NCBI RefSeq assembly: GCF_010692725.1
Contig: NZ_JAAFZB010000089.1
Span: 1-64,000 of the forward strand
Length of the DNA: 64,000 nucleotides
Origin: Flavihumibacter soli
Lineage (GTDB): Bacteria; Bacteroidota; Bacteroidia; Sphingobacteriales; Sphingobacteriaceae
Direction of reading: 5' to 3'
Of the stretch, positions 8,379 through 15,804 are shown one piece after another. The notes beneath the pieces were generated by a model. It was not told the DNA's origin. It saw nothing but the letters and a program-made list of their open reading frames with translations, and made no database searches. Both the position numbers and the translations under genes were made by a program. How positions within the stretch are numbered: the stretch's first letter is position 1; each line of letters opens with the position of its first letter.

Positions 8379-8918
8379 CTATCCCGCCAGCTCATCCATC
8401 TGGGTCTGCAGGCGCGGCATGCTGATAATATTATCCTGATTGATCCCGAATGACCAGAAACTGCCGGCCGTTTTAAAGATCTTAAACAGCTGGTTAGATT
8501 CATGCAGCAGGAAAAACTCCACCCATTGCGAAAGACTCATCTGGCCGAGAATGGCATGGGTGCCAATCCTTGAAGCATGGTTCTCACTGAGCCTTTCCAG
8601 TTGATCTGTCAGATCCTGCCTTACACGATATATTTCATGAAGCAGGGAGCCCGTTGTTCTTGCTGCCGTAAACGAGAACTCAGCGTCTTCATCCGGCTTA
8701 TACATTTCAAAGAAAGGATTGAACTCAGTAGTGATCGCTTTAATACGATTCAGGAATACATACTGGTAGCGGCACATATACGCAATAATCTCGTGGATCG
8801 ACCATTTGTCAGGGTTCAATCGTTTATATATGGCTTCGGGTGGCAGGCCGTCGATGTAATACTTAATTATCTTGTGTTGCGTGGCAAACCTGTTTAAAGT
8901 CTGAACTGGGATTTCCAT
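8379..8918 (-). CDS. DinB-superfamily protein
   Basis: 179 residues of predicted four-helix-bundle protein. The pattern PDKWSIHEIIAYMCRYQYVFLNRI near residues 37-60 is the DinB/YfiT entry helix with a metal-ligand His, and GQMSLSQWVEFFLLHESNQLFKI near 125-147 supplies the later His. DinB-like proteins are metal-dependent hydrolases or thiol transferases, mostly of unknown role. A second member lies at 14940-15437. Monocistronic. Confidence 0.8.
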   Translation of the reverse strand: MEIPVQTLNRFATQHKIIKYYIDGLPPEAIYKRLNPDKWSIHEIIAYMCRYQYVFLNRIKAITTEFNPFFEMYKPDEDAEFSFTAARTTGSLLHEIYRVRQDLTDQLERLSENHASRIGTHAILGQMSLSQWVEFFLLHESNQLFKIFKTAGSFWSFGINQDNIISMPRLQTQMDELAG

Positions 8919-9285
8919 GATGTTGCTATCGGTTAGGTAGTACTATAACGTCAGGACATTTGCAATGTTTGATTGCCCATTTAAACTTTTTTTCCACTTA
9001 ACCTGGCAACATCTTAGGTCTGAGTAGTCCCATCGGAGCTGGAGAATAAAAGGGATTATCGCCAGCTACTTACTATTTATTAACAAGGTGTTGACTATAT
9101 CGGGATATGGTCATGATATAGTTAGCATATAGTTAGCATATAGTGAGTTCGGTGTGAAAGCAGCAAATTTTTACGATGTCCTATACAGGCATTTCTTAAC
9201 CGTTGCGAATAAATCTGGCAATGATTGCATGGTATTTAAAGGGAAGCTGACAGCAATTTGCCGCTTTCCTGGTTCTCCTAAAAAA
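8919..9285. other. Intergenic stretch of 367 bp with short tandem repeats
   Basis: No credible gene. The only long frame (9154-9510) runs antisense through mgsA. The stretch holds three head-to-tail 11-bp repeats at 9115-9147, listed separately, and a TTTAAACTTTTTTT tract near 8980. It lies between the start of the DinB-like gene and the stop of mgsA, so it must carry the DinB promoter, although I find no clear -33/-7 pair. Confidence 0.5.
9115..9147. repeat. Three tandem 11-bp repeats
   Basis: GATATAGTTAG, CATATAGTTAG and CATATAGTGAG follow one another without spacers. One helical turn per copy would place the same face of the DNA three times. A cluster of protein-binding sites is possible; nothing in the flanks shows what would bind. 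Confidence 0.7.
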
Positions 9286-9666
9286 TCAGATCCGGGTCAT
9301 TTCCTCATCCATACCGAGCAGCAGGTAGCTCGCGGTAGCATGATTGGTTGCAAGGGGAACATTATGCACATCGCAGATCCTCAGCAGCATTTGTACATCG
9401 GGTTCATGGGGGTGTTTACCCAGGGGGTCACGGAAGAAGAAGATCCCGTCCAGCTTACCTTCGGCAGCCATTGCAGCTATCTGCGCATCACCGCCCAGCG
9501 GACCGCTTAATTTGCATTCAACCTCAAGCCCGGCGTCTTTTATCCGCCGGCCGGTTGTGCCGGTAGCAACAAGCCTCATTTTCTTAAGTATCCCGAAATT
9601 GTCCTTTACAAATGATACCATATCATCTTTTCGGGCATCGTGGGCTATGAGAGCGATGGTCTTCAT
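9286..9666 (-). CDS. mgsA: Methylglyoxal synthase
   Basis: 126 residues, a little shorter than the E. coli enzyme (152) at the N-terminus. MgsA converts dihydroxyacetone phosphate to methylglyoxal and phosphate, a bypass that relieves sugar-phosphate stress. The active-site residues of the E. coli enzyme map to His9, Asp60 (in PLGGDAQ), Asp80 (FFFRDPL), His87 and Asp90 (HPHEPD), and the phosphate-binding ATGTTGR is at 34-40. No glyoxalase gene is adjacent. The 150 bp upstream on the coding strand are filled by purine-rich repeats, so promoter placement is unclear. Confidence 0.93.
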   Translation of the reverse strand: MKTIALIAHDARKDDMVSFVKDNFGILKKMRLVATGTTGRRIKDAGLEVECKLSGPLGGDAQIAAMAAEGKLDGIFFFRDPLGKHPHEPDVQMLLRICDVHNVPLATNHATASYLLLGMDEEMTRI

Positions 9667-9668
9667 TT

Positions 9669-9811
9669 ACTAGATTTTAGATATGAGATTATAGATGTTA
9701 GATAGAGCTATTTCACCTTTCTGCCTTCACTTACAGCCTTCCAACCTTCCGCCTTTCTGCTTTCTGCTTTCACCTTTAAGCTTTCACCTTCCAGCCTTCC
9801 ACCTTCCAACC
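9669..9811. repeat. Composite degenerate intergenic repeat
   Basis: Two parts. At 9669-9705 an AT-rich run repeats TAGAT/GAGAT/TTAGAT words. At 9713-9811 a pyrimidine-rich run consists of degenerate heptamers of the form CTTTCNN and CTTCCNN (CTTTCTG, CTTTCTG, CTTTCAC, CTTTAAG, CTTTCAC, CTTCCAG and so on). It fills the space between the SpmA/B-type gene and mgsA, both on the minus strand, where it reads as a purine-rich transcript segment. Confidence 0.75.
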
Positions 9812-9818
9812 TACACTC

Positions 9819-11063
9819 TTACTTAATCGTGTGCCCGAAGAACATATAAGCCAGTATAATCGCAGCGATTAAGCCAACAAGGTCAGCAATCAGGCCGCAG
9901 ACAAGTGCATAGCGAGGTTTTTTAATATCAACCGAACCGAAGTAAACGGCCAGTACATAGAACGTGGTTTCGGTGGAGCCTTGTATAATACTTGCCAGCC
10001 TGCCCTGGAATGAGTCAGCGCCATAAGTTTTCATTACATCAACCATCAGACCACGTGCACCGCCGCCGCTTAAGGTCTTCATTAAGCCAACCGGAAGGGC
10101 GGGGACAAAGGAGGTATCTAATCCGCAGGCTGCTGCAAGTGCACCGATAGCATTCACCACATAATCCATACAGCCAGTCGTTCTGAATGCGCTGATGGCA
10201 ACCAGGATAGCGATCAGGAAAGGGATGATCATGATTGAGGTTTGAAATCCTTCCTTAGCTCCGTCGATAAAGGCTTCATAAACATTTATCTTCTTGGCAG
10301 CACCATAAGCGATAAAAAGGGCGATTATTGAAAAGATAATGATGCCGCCAAGGAGGCCTGCAAAAACCTGTATCTGGTCTGGTGGCAGATTTCCGAGCCA
10401 GAAGTACAAGCCTGCCATCAAGGCTAGAAAGCCACCAAAGAAGATCAGGATAGGTAACTTGAATAAATTGATCTTCTGAAAAAAGGCTACGGCTATCATG
10501 CCGGATATAAATGAGATGAATGTGCCAATCAGCGAGGGAATAAAAATGTCGGCAGGGTTAGCGGCCCCGTTTGCCATACGCAGAGCGATGACGGAAGTGG
10601 GGATAAGCGTCAGACCGGCAGTATTCAGCACCAGGAACATGATCTGTGCATTAGTGGCGGTGTCCTTAACGGGATTCAGTTCCTGTAATTCTTTCATAGC
10701 CTTTAAGCCGACTGGTGTAGCCGCGTTATCAAGACCAAGCATATTCGCCGAAAAGTTCATGATGATGGAACCGTTAGCCGGGTGATTTTTCGGAACGCCG
10801 GGAAACAATTTACTGAAGAAGGGGGCAACTCCGCGGGCAAACACACCGATCATGCCGGCCCGCTCACCGATCTTCATAATCCCGAGCCAAAAGGTCATAA
10901 TACCTATGAGTCCTAATGAAATTTCGGCGCCCGTCTTTGCGCTGTCAAACATTCCGTTAACAACGCCGGTAAAGATCGTCGTATCGCCAAAAAATATTAG
11001 TTTGATTAATGCTACAATGAAAGCGATCAGAAAGAATGCGATCCAGACGTAATTAAGGGCCAT
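9819..11063 (-). CDS. Fused SpmA/SpmB-type nucleoside-recognition membrane protein
   Basis: 414 residues with about ten hydrophobic segments in two homologous halves. The first half has the nucleoside-recognition (Gate) domain segment ANGSIIMNFSANMLGLDNAATP, typical of SpmA; the second has MKTLSGGGARGLMVD and QGSTETTFYVLAVYFG, typical of SpmB. In Bacillus these are two spore-maturation proteins; in Bacteroidota, which do not sporulate, the fused form is an inner-membrane protein of unknown transport role. It is flanked on both sides by short degenerate repeats. Confidence 0.85.
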   Translation of the reverse strand: MALNYVWIAFFLIAFIVALIKLIFFGDTTIFTGVVNGMFDSAKTGAEISLGLIGIMTFWLGIMKIGERAGMIGVFARGVAPFFSKLFPGVPKNHPANGSIIMNFSANMLGLDNAATPVGLKAMKELQELNPVKDTATNAQIMFLVLNTAGLTLIPTSVIALRMANGAANPADIFIPSLIGTFISFISGMIAVAFFQKINLFKLPILIFFGGFLALMAGLYFWLGNLPPDQIQVFAGLLGGIIIFSIIALFIAYGAAKKINVYEAFIDGAKEGFQTSIMIIPFLIAILVAISAFRTTGCMDYVVNAIGALAAACGLDTSFVPALPVGLMKTLSGGGARGLMVDVMKTYGADSFQGRLASIIQGSTETTFYVLAVYFGSVDIKKPRYALVCGLIADLVGLIAAIILAYMFFGHTIK

Positions 11064-11076
11064 GCGGGGGGTGAGG

Positions 11077-11110
11077 AATTATGAATTAAGAATTATGAAT
11101 TAAGAATTAC
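11077..11110. repeat. AT-rich 14-bp tandem repeat
   Basis: AATTATGAATTAAG occurs twice in direct succession (11077-11090, 11091-11104), followed by a partial third copy. Just downstream CTACTAAG occurs twice around TACTTGGTAC. The run lies between the stop of the M14 peptidase gene and the start of the SpmA/B-type gene and holds no gene. Confidence 0.75.
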
Positions 11111-11160
11111 GATTCTATCTAACTACTAAGTACTTGGTACTATCTACTAAGCCGGTGAAT

Positions 11161-12354
11161 TTATAAGTTTTTGTTTGTAATACGACCATTCTCTACACAT
11201 AAAACGGTACTTAGCTGATCCTGAAGAATAAAATCAGCACCTTCACCGACAATGAGCGGCCTTGTTAAGATGAGATTATAGTTTGATGCTTCTATTTCTT
11301 CGTAACCGTGATAGCCGGTCAGATCGCCAACATCTTCTATGAGATAGGTGTAGGTAACAGATCGATGATCAGGATTTAACTTTTCGTCGGCAACCAGTCC
11401 TATATCAACCTTATAAGTGGCAACAGGAGTGCTCACTTTGCAGTTACGCAGCACCAGATGGTAATGCCGTTTATCATTTTCCGGAATATCAAAGTAGTTG
11501 GCAAGGCTTACATTCGCATAGCTTTTGCTGGCTATACTTTTAAGCGCAGTTAACAAAGCAGTATAGGTTAGCTGGCGGATAAATTGCTTTTCTGGATCAT
11601 CCTTAAAACCACCTGCTTCGATTAGTATCGTACTTGTTCCGGCGGCCTGGAAATTATCGCCAAAGGCCCGGGGTTCATATTCGTCATCAAACCTGGCAAC
11701 GAAACCTGGGATATGCCGTTGCAGTTCGGTATTGATTATCGAGATGACCTGCATTGCCCGTTCACGCACCGCGTTAACGGATAATGCAGCATCATAGGCA
11801 GGGGCAAGTAGCGAAATGGTTGCGGGCTTGCCTGTGTTGCCTGTCGACCACATGGTACTTTGATCATGCATATTAAAACCAAAGTGCGGTTTTATCTCAT
11901 CCCGCAAGCGCCTTAATACTCTTCCTTCGGGCGTCTGCTGCCTGTGAAAATCGCGGTTGATATCGATACCCTGGGCATTCCTCCTGTTAAATACTTCCGC
12001 GCCGTCAGGGCTTACCATGGGAAGTATGAATAAGGTGCAGTTTTCCAGGATATATTTCCCGCTACTCTCTCCTTCAGAACTGGCTGCAAGGAAGTTTATG
12101 AGATCGCAGATAGCCATAGTAGCCGTTGCTTCATCGCCGTGCATCTGGCTCCAGATGAATACCCTTGTTTCTCCGGTACCGGCTTTAATGAGGTTTAACG
12201 ACCGGCCTTCAAAAGAATAGCCTGCTACCTCAGTTGTAAAAATCGGGTTATTGGTAAGCGAAGGAAGTATCTCAAGGAGATCGGCATGCTTTATAAAACG
12301 ATTGCTTATGCGCGTTTCTTTATAGGGAGTGTAGTGATCTGCATTGCTGTCCAC
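11161..12354 (-). CDS. M14-family zinc carboxypeptidase-like protein
   Basis: 397 residues. The zinc ligands of the M14 fold are visible: His72 and Glu75 in MHGDEAT and His163 in FNMHDQ. The general base is Glu246 (LIEAGGF), and Asn133-Arg134 (INRDFH) supply substrate contacts. The peptidase domain covers about residues 20-270; the C-terminal 120 residues are a separate beta-rich extension. No signal peptide is visible, so it may act in the cytoplasm on peptides or be exported by another route. Monocistronic. Confidence 0.88.
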   Translation of the reverse strand: MDSNADHYTPYKETRISNRFIKHADLLEILPSLTNNPIFTTEVAGYSFEGRSLNLIKAGTGETRVFIWSQMHGDEATATMAICDLINFLAASSEGESSGKYILENCTLFILPMVSPDGAEVFNRRNAQGIDINRDFHRQQTPEGRVLRRLRDEIKPHFGFNMHDQSTMWSTGNTGKPATISLLAPAYDAALSVNAVRERAMQVISIINTELQRHIPGFVARFDDEYEPRAFGDNFQAAGTSTILIEAGGFKDDPEKQFIRQLTYTALLTALKSIASKSYANVSLANYFDIPENDKRHYHLVLRNCKVSTPVATYKVDIGLVADEKLNPDHRSVTYTYLIEDVGDLTGYHGYEEIEASNYNLILTRPLIVGEGADFILQDQLSTVLCVENGRITNKNL

Positions 12355-12432
12355 GGTGCCAGTTTTTTTTTGCTAAAGTAAATAAGTACAAGCAGATGGG
12401 CACTATGGAAGGAAGATTGAATCCATTAGATT

Positions 12433-12479
12433 ATAAAAAAATGTTCCCGTTTGTCTGGAATCAGGCAAACGGGAACATT
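12433..12479 (-). terminator. Strong terminator of the PhnB-like gene
   Basis: AATGTTCCCGTTTG (12440-12453) pairs perfectly with CAAACGGGAACATT (12466-12479), and the stem continues with a G-U pair and CTG/CAG around a GAAT loop. The minus-strand transcript then runs into a T tract. Confidence 0.8.
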
Positions 12480-12506
12480 AATGCGGAAATGCCATTTTCA
12501 GGAGGG

Positions 12507-12941
12507 CTAACTATCTCCCTGTCCGTAATTTACCATCCATTGAATTCCGAACTTATCGGTTAGCATACCGAATAACTCGGCCCAGGAGGTTTTGTCAAGA
12601 TCCATTACAACCGTGCCGCCAGCTGCCAGGCCGTCAAAGAGTCGTCTTGCGTCTTCCGGCGAGTCGGGATTTAGAGCGATTGAGAAATCACTCCCATGAG
12701 CGAAACCTGGTCCCATTCCTTCTACATAGTCACTTGCCATTAACAGATCGTTCGGCCCTATGGGCAAGGCAACATGCATAACTTTATTTTTATCCGCTTC
12801 CGACATTTGCTCACACCCGGGTTGATCTTTGAAGCGATTAATGCCCGGGCCCACAAACTCTCCGCCGAATACAGATTTATAGAAATTGAAAGCCTCCTCG
12901 GCATTGCCGTTAAAGGTTAAATAGGGATTAATAGATGCCAT
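12507..12941 (-). CDS. PhnB-like VOC-family protein
   Basis: 144 residues with the PhnB/3-demethylubiquinone-methyltransferase-like variant of the glyoxalase/VOC fold: INPYLTFNGNAEEAFNFYKSVFGGEF at the start and FGIQWMVNY at the end. These small dimeric proteins have mostly unknown roles and usually lack full VOC metal ligands. It shares its domain type with the two N-terminal domains of the gene 73 bp upstream on the same strand, so a local duplication is likely. Confidence 0.88.
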   Translation of the reverse strand: MASINPYLTFNGNAEEAFNFYKSVFGGEFVGPGINRFKDQPGCEQMSEADKNKVMHVALPIGPNDLLMASDYVEGMGPGFAHGSDFSIALNPDSPEDARRLFDGLAAGGTVVMDLDKTSWAELFGMLTDKFGIQWMVNYGQGDS

Positions 12942-13014
12942 GATTGGTTAAAATTAATGATTGTTTATTTTGATTTCCTGAAGCGCGATCCAGAGGAACC
13001 TAAACTACATTACT

Positions 13015-14418
13015 TTAGATTCTTTCCAGCTTGTCAAACGATTGCTGCCATCCCGTTTTACAATCTTCCAGTATTTCGGCAGGTAGTCCTTCATGTCTTA
13101 AATTCATGACTGTTTTGCCATCGCTTTCTTCGAAGTTGACAGTTATGGTAAGATCCAATGGCCAGTCCCCCGGCATATTCAGGTCGGCAGCAGCTACAAT
13201 ATTGCCATGTTCGTCTGAGAAGCTATCGGTCATGGACAGTTTTTTGTTGGGCACAATCTCCTTATACTCGCCTGTTGACCAGAACTTATGGCCCTCAGGG
13301 GAAAGCATACTGCTGAGGTATTTACCACCAACCCTCAAATCAATAAAAGCATCCGGGCAGGTATAATCTTTAGGACCAGACCATTTTTTCAGGGTTTCTG
13401 GATCTGTCCAGGCCTGCCAGACTGTACGGACTGGTAAATTGAAGGTTCGTGTGATGAGCAGATCTTCGCCTGGATGAGATTGATCGTCAGAGGAATCACC
13501 ACTGAAGGCTCGCTCGAGATCTTTAATAATGATCTTGTCCATTTTCAGCATGGCATCCATCACCCGGTTAGCTCTCTTGCGATCAGGATCGTCAAGCATT
13601 TCGCCTAATACCGGAGGGACTATCTGCCAGGATACACCGTACCTGTCCTGTACCCAGCCGCATCTTTGTTCTTCTCCTCCTAATGAAAGTTTTTCCCAGT
13701 ATTCATCTATTTGTTCCTGTGTCCTGCATTTTATGAAAAACGAAATTGCGGCGCTAAAGGTAAACTGGTGATCCAGGCTGCTGTCCATGGCAATAAAATT
13801 CTGGCCATTTAGGTAAAAGGATGCATACTTTACCGTTCCGGTCGGGTCCTTATCCTTTTCGTCATAACGCTCAATTTGGACAATATGGGAGTTAGGCAAT
13901 ATGGAAGTATAAAATTTCATTGCTTCCTCAGCTTTACCATGCTGCTTACCTACAAACAGCAGCGATGGGGAAATTTGCTGACTCGAATCGGAGAGCATGA
14001 GCTGCCAGGAAATCCCGAATTTATCTCCCAGCCAGCCATATCTCTTACTGAAAGGGTACTCGTCAAGCGCCATAAAGACACTTCCGTCTGCAGAAAGTTT
14101 AGCCCAGAGCTGGTCGATCTCATCCTTAGAATCACATGTGACGAAGAAAGAGATCGCCGGGGTAAAAGTGAACATCGGGCCCGCATTAAAAGCTATGAAT
14201 TCCTGGCCGTTAAGTTCGAAGGTTCCCGACATGATTGACCCGTCTGGGCCGGGCATCGTACTAACTATTCTGGAGTTTTTGAAGACATCAATATAAAATT
14301 TCATTGCCTCTTCGGCTTTCCCGTCAAACCAGAGAAAGGGTGTGATCAACTGATCCCGGTTAACTGGCTCAGATCTGCCCTCCTGTGGAGCACGGTTAGT
14401 TTGATAAGCAGTTTCCAT
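13015..14418 (-). CDS. Three-domain fusion: PhnB-like + PhnB-like + SRPBCC (AHSA1)
   Basis: 467 residues. Domain 1 (about 22-142) and domain 2 (about 148-290) are both PhnB-like VOC folds; each opens with a KAEEAMKFY helix and closes with a GWLGDKFGISWQ- or GWVQDRYGVSWQ-type strand. Domain 3 (about 322-467) is an AHSA1-type START/SRPBCC domain (ITRTFNLPVRTVWQAWTDPE near its start, GWQQSFDKLE at its end). Elsewhere these are usually separate small proteins encoded side by side. The linker at 291-320 is charged. Single-domain relatives lie on both sides (12507-12941 and 14433-14882), so this looks like fusion within a cluster. Ligands are unknown. Confidence 0.88.
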   Translation of the reverse strand: METAYQTNRAPQEGRSEPVNRDQLITPFLWFDGKAEEAMKFYIDVFKNSRIVSTMPGPDGSIMSGTFELNGQEFIAFNAGPMFTFTPAISFFVTCDSKDEIDQLWAKLSADGSVFMALDEYPFSKRYGWLGDKFGISWQLMLSDSSQQISPSLLFVGKQHGKAEEAMKFYTSILPNSHIVQIERYDEKDKDPTGTVKYASFYLNGQNFIAMDSSLDHQFTFSAAISFFIKCRTQEQIDEYWEKLSLGGEEQRCGWVQDRYGVSWQIVPPVLGEMLDDPDRKRANRVMDAMLKMDKIIIKDLERAFSGDSSDDQSHPGEDLLITRTFNLPVRTVWQAWTDPETLKKWSGPKDYTCPDAFIDLRVGGKYLSSMLSPEGHKFWSTGEYKEIVPNKKLSMTDSFSDEHGNIVAAADLNMPGDWPLDLTITVNFEESDGKTVMNLRHEGLPAEILEDCKTGWQQSFDKLERI

Positions 14419-14432
14419 GACTTAGGTTTTTA

Positions 14433-14882
14433 TTATTTTTCAGATAATGTTTTTACCCTATCCAGGGCTTTCGGCCATGTTTTATCGAAGTATTCCTTAA
14501 ATTCTTCCGTGGTATCCATATCTACTTTTAAAGAAACAATCCCATCTTTTTCTTCAAGAGAATAGTTTTCCGTCGCACCTCCCCACTGTTTTACTTCATC
14601 ACTCTCCGTATCTTCCACTCCGCCTTTTATTACCCCCAGATGCCTGAAGGACATAAATTCATTTGGGCGGTTCGCGGCAACCTCGCTGATCATGCCATCC
14701 CTGCCGTCAGCGGAAAGGAATTTCACTTTACTACCTTCCTTCCAGTTATCGGTTTCGGCGTAAGAGCCTTCATTGAAAACTCTTGTCCATTCCCTATAAG
14801 AGGAATCATCCCAAAGAACTTTCCAGACCTTTTCCTTTGGGGCGTTGATACTTACTGAAAATTTCGACTTTTCCATGCCCAT
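14433..14882 (-). CDS. SRPBCC-family (AHSA1/START-like) protein
   Basis: I start at ATG 14882 (149 residues); ATG 14876 is equally possible, and the longer frame to 14918 adds only a hydrophobic leader-like stretch. The sequence begins KFSVSINAPKEKVWKVLWDDSSYREWT, the standard SRPBCC opening, and ends with a long helix (FDKTWPKALDRVKTL). The fold forms a hydrophobic pocket for small ligands. The gene lies 14 bp upstream of the three-domain fusion on the same strand, so the two are probably co-transcribed. Confidence 0.85.
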   Translation of the reverse strand: MGMEKSKFSVSINAPKEKVWKVLWDDSSYREWTRVFNEGSYAETDNWKEGSKVKFLSADGRDGMISEVAANRPNEFMSFRHLGVIKGGVEDTESDEVKQWGGATENYSLEEKDGIVSLKVDMDTTEEFKEYFDKTWPKALDRVKTLSEK

Positions 14883-14939
14883 GATTTTGGTGGTTAATAA
14901 TAGAACGGAGGTAAGCAATTCTGCTTAGAACTATATTGG

Positions 14940-15437
14940 TTACATGTATTTCATAGCATCATAACCCAGGAGCCTTCGATACAAGGCTATCTGGCCAATG
15001 CAGTTAGCCTCCCGGTAAGTCATGAACGTGATCAGATCGTAGTGGCTCATTTTCTCTCCGGGCATCATTTCAAAATCAGAGTTCAATTTCTCTTCCGTTA
15101 CGTTCAGTAAGGCCTTTCTTAGTTCGGGACTGATTGATTTCCAGTCTTTTTCGAATTCGGATAACGATGGGTAAGTGACGTTGTCCTGGATACCCTGGTG
15201 GTTCTTGAAAAGCTCATGAGCGCTCTGGGTTCGGGAGATGCCGAACAATCCTGCCAGTTCGAAACGCTCTTCCACGAGGCTGCCGGCAAGCCAGGCAACA
15301 TGGTTGGCCTTTGTATTGAGGCGATTGCGTGAATCTTCATCCGAAATACCATCAATTGCACTGGAAAAGAACTTTGTGTGCATATCGAAGAGAACGATTA
15401 GCGAATACATTCTTGAGTCAACTGGGTTGGTTTCCAT
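14940..15437 (-). CDS. DinB-superfamily protein
   Basis: 165 residues, helical. HVAWLAGSLVEERFELAGLFG (from about residue 47) and SHYDLITFMTYREANCIGQIALYRRLLGY (near the end) give the DinB/YfiT-like His-bearing helices. It is the first gene of a same-strand run (DinB, SRPBCC, triple fusion, PhnB-like) with short gaps, which suggests a shared transcript. The biochemical role is unknown. Confidence 0.82.
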   Translation of the reverse strand: METNPVDSRMYSLIVLFDMHTKFFSSAIDGISDEDSRNRLNTKANHVAWLAGSLVEERFELAGLFGISRTQSAHELFKNHQGIQDNVTYPSLSEFEKDWKSISPELRKALLNVTEEKLNSDFEMMPGEKMSHYDLITFMTYREANCIGQIALYRRLLGYDAMKYM

Positions 15438-15473
15438 AATTTATTTTTTAAGGTACATATAAGAAGGCGACTC

Positions 15474-15692
15474 TTATTCAAGAATCCGGCATTTGAAACC
15501 ATTGTCCTGCAACAGCCTCATCACGCTGTCTGCTAAAATATAAAGCCCCTCTATCCTTAGGATCCTGTCACAATCATCCAGGTCAAAATTTATTTTAGCG
15601 TCCGGGAAATGCTGATGAAGCTCGATGATCAGGGTGTCTGCCTGCTGTCCTTTTTGAACATTAGTTTTAAATACTTCAACCATGTTATTCAT
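15474..15692 (-). CDS. Small HMA-like (heavy-metal-associated fold) protein without CxxC
   Basis: 72 residues from ATG 15692 (alternative ATG 15683; a longer frame to 15761 is unlikely). The order strand-helix-strand-strand-helix-strand (VEVFKTNV, ADTLIIELHQHFP, AKINFDLDDCDRILRIEG, LADSVMRLLQDNGFKCRIL) fits the ferredoxin-like HMA fold, but the metal-binding CxxC is absent. Such proteins are frequent in Bacteroidota and have no known function. It lies divergent from the GlxA-type regulator. Confidence 0.7.
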   Translation of the reverse strand: MNNMVEVFKTNVQKGQQADTLIIELHQHFPDAKINFDLDDCDRILRIEGLYILADSVMRLLQDNGFKCRILE

Positions 15693-15770
15693 CCTGAAAA
15701 GGTTTAATGACATAACAAATTTATTGTATTTGATTAAGAATTTCAGGTGTAATTGCGGCAATATAAGGGG

Positions 15771-15801
15771 TTGATTACGACAAGACTAAGGCTTAAATTT
15801 G
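15771..15801 (+). promoter_or_regulatory. Promoter of the GlxA-type regulator
   Basis: TTG at 15771-15773, 20 bases, then TAAATTTG at 15794-15801 (perfect TAnnTTTG). The ATG of the gene starts only 3 bases after the -7 box, so transcription would begin at or inside the start codon, which implies a leaderless mRNA or a later start. Confidence 0.6.
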
Positions 15802-15804
15802 AGT

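Noticed and set aside
9154-9510. 118-codon plus-strand frame
   Set aside because: Overlaps mgsA on the opposite strand; the residues do not resemble any family, while mgsA has all active-site residues.
9669-9811. Could the repeat block be a CRISPR array?
   Set aside because: Units are about 7 bp, degenerate and contiguous, without unique spacers or cas genes.
13031-14296. Several 78-120-codon frames on both strands within the three-domain fusion
   Set aside because: All are shadows of the fusion gene.
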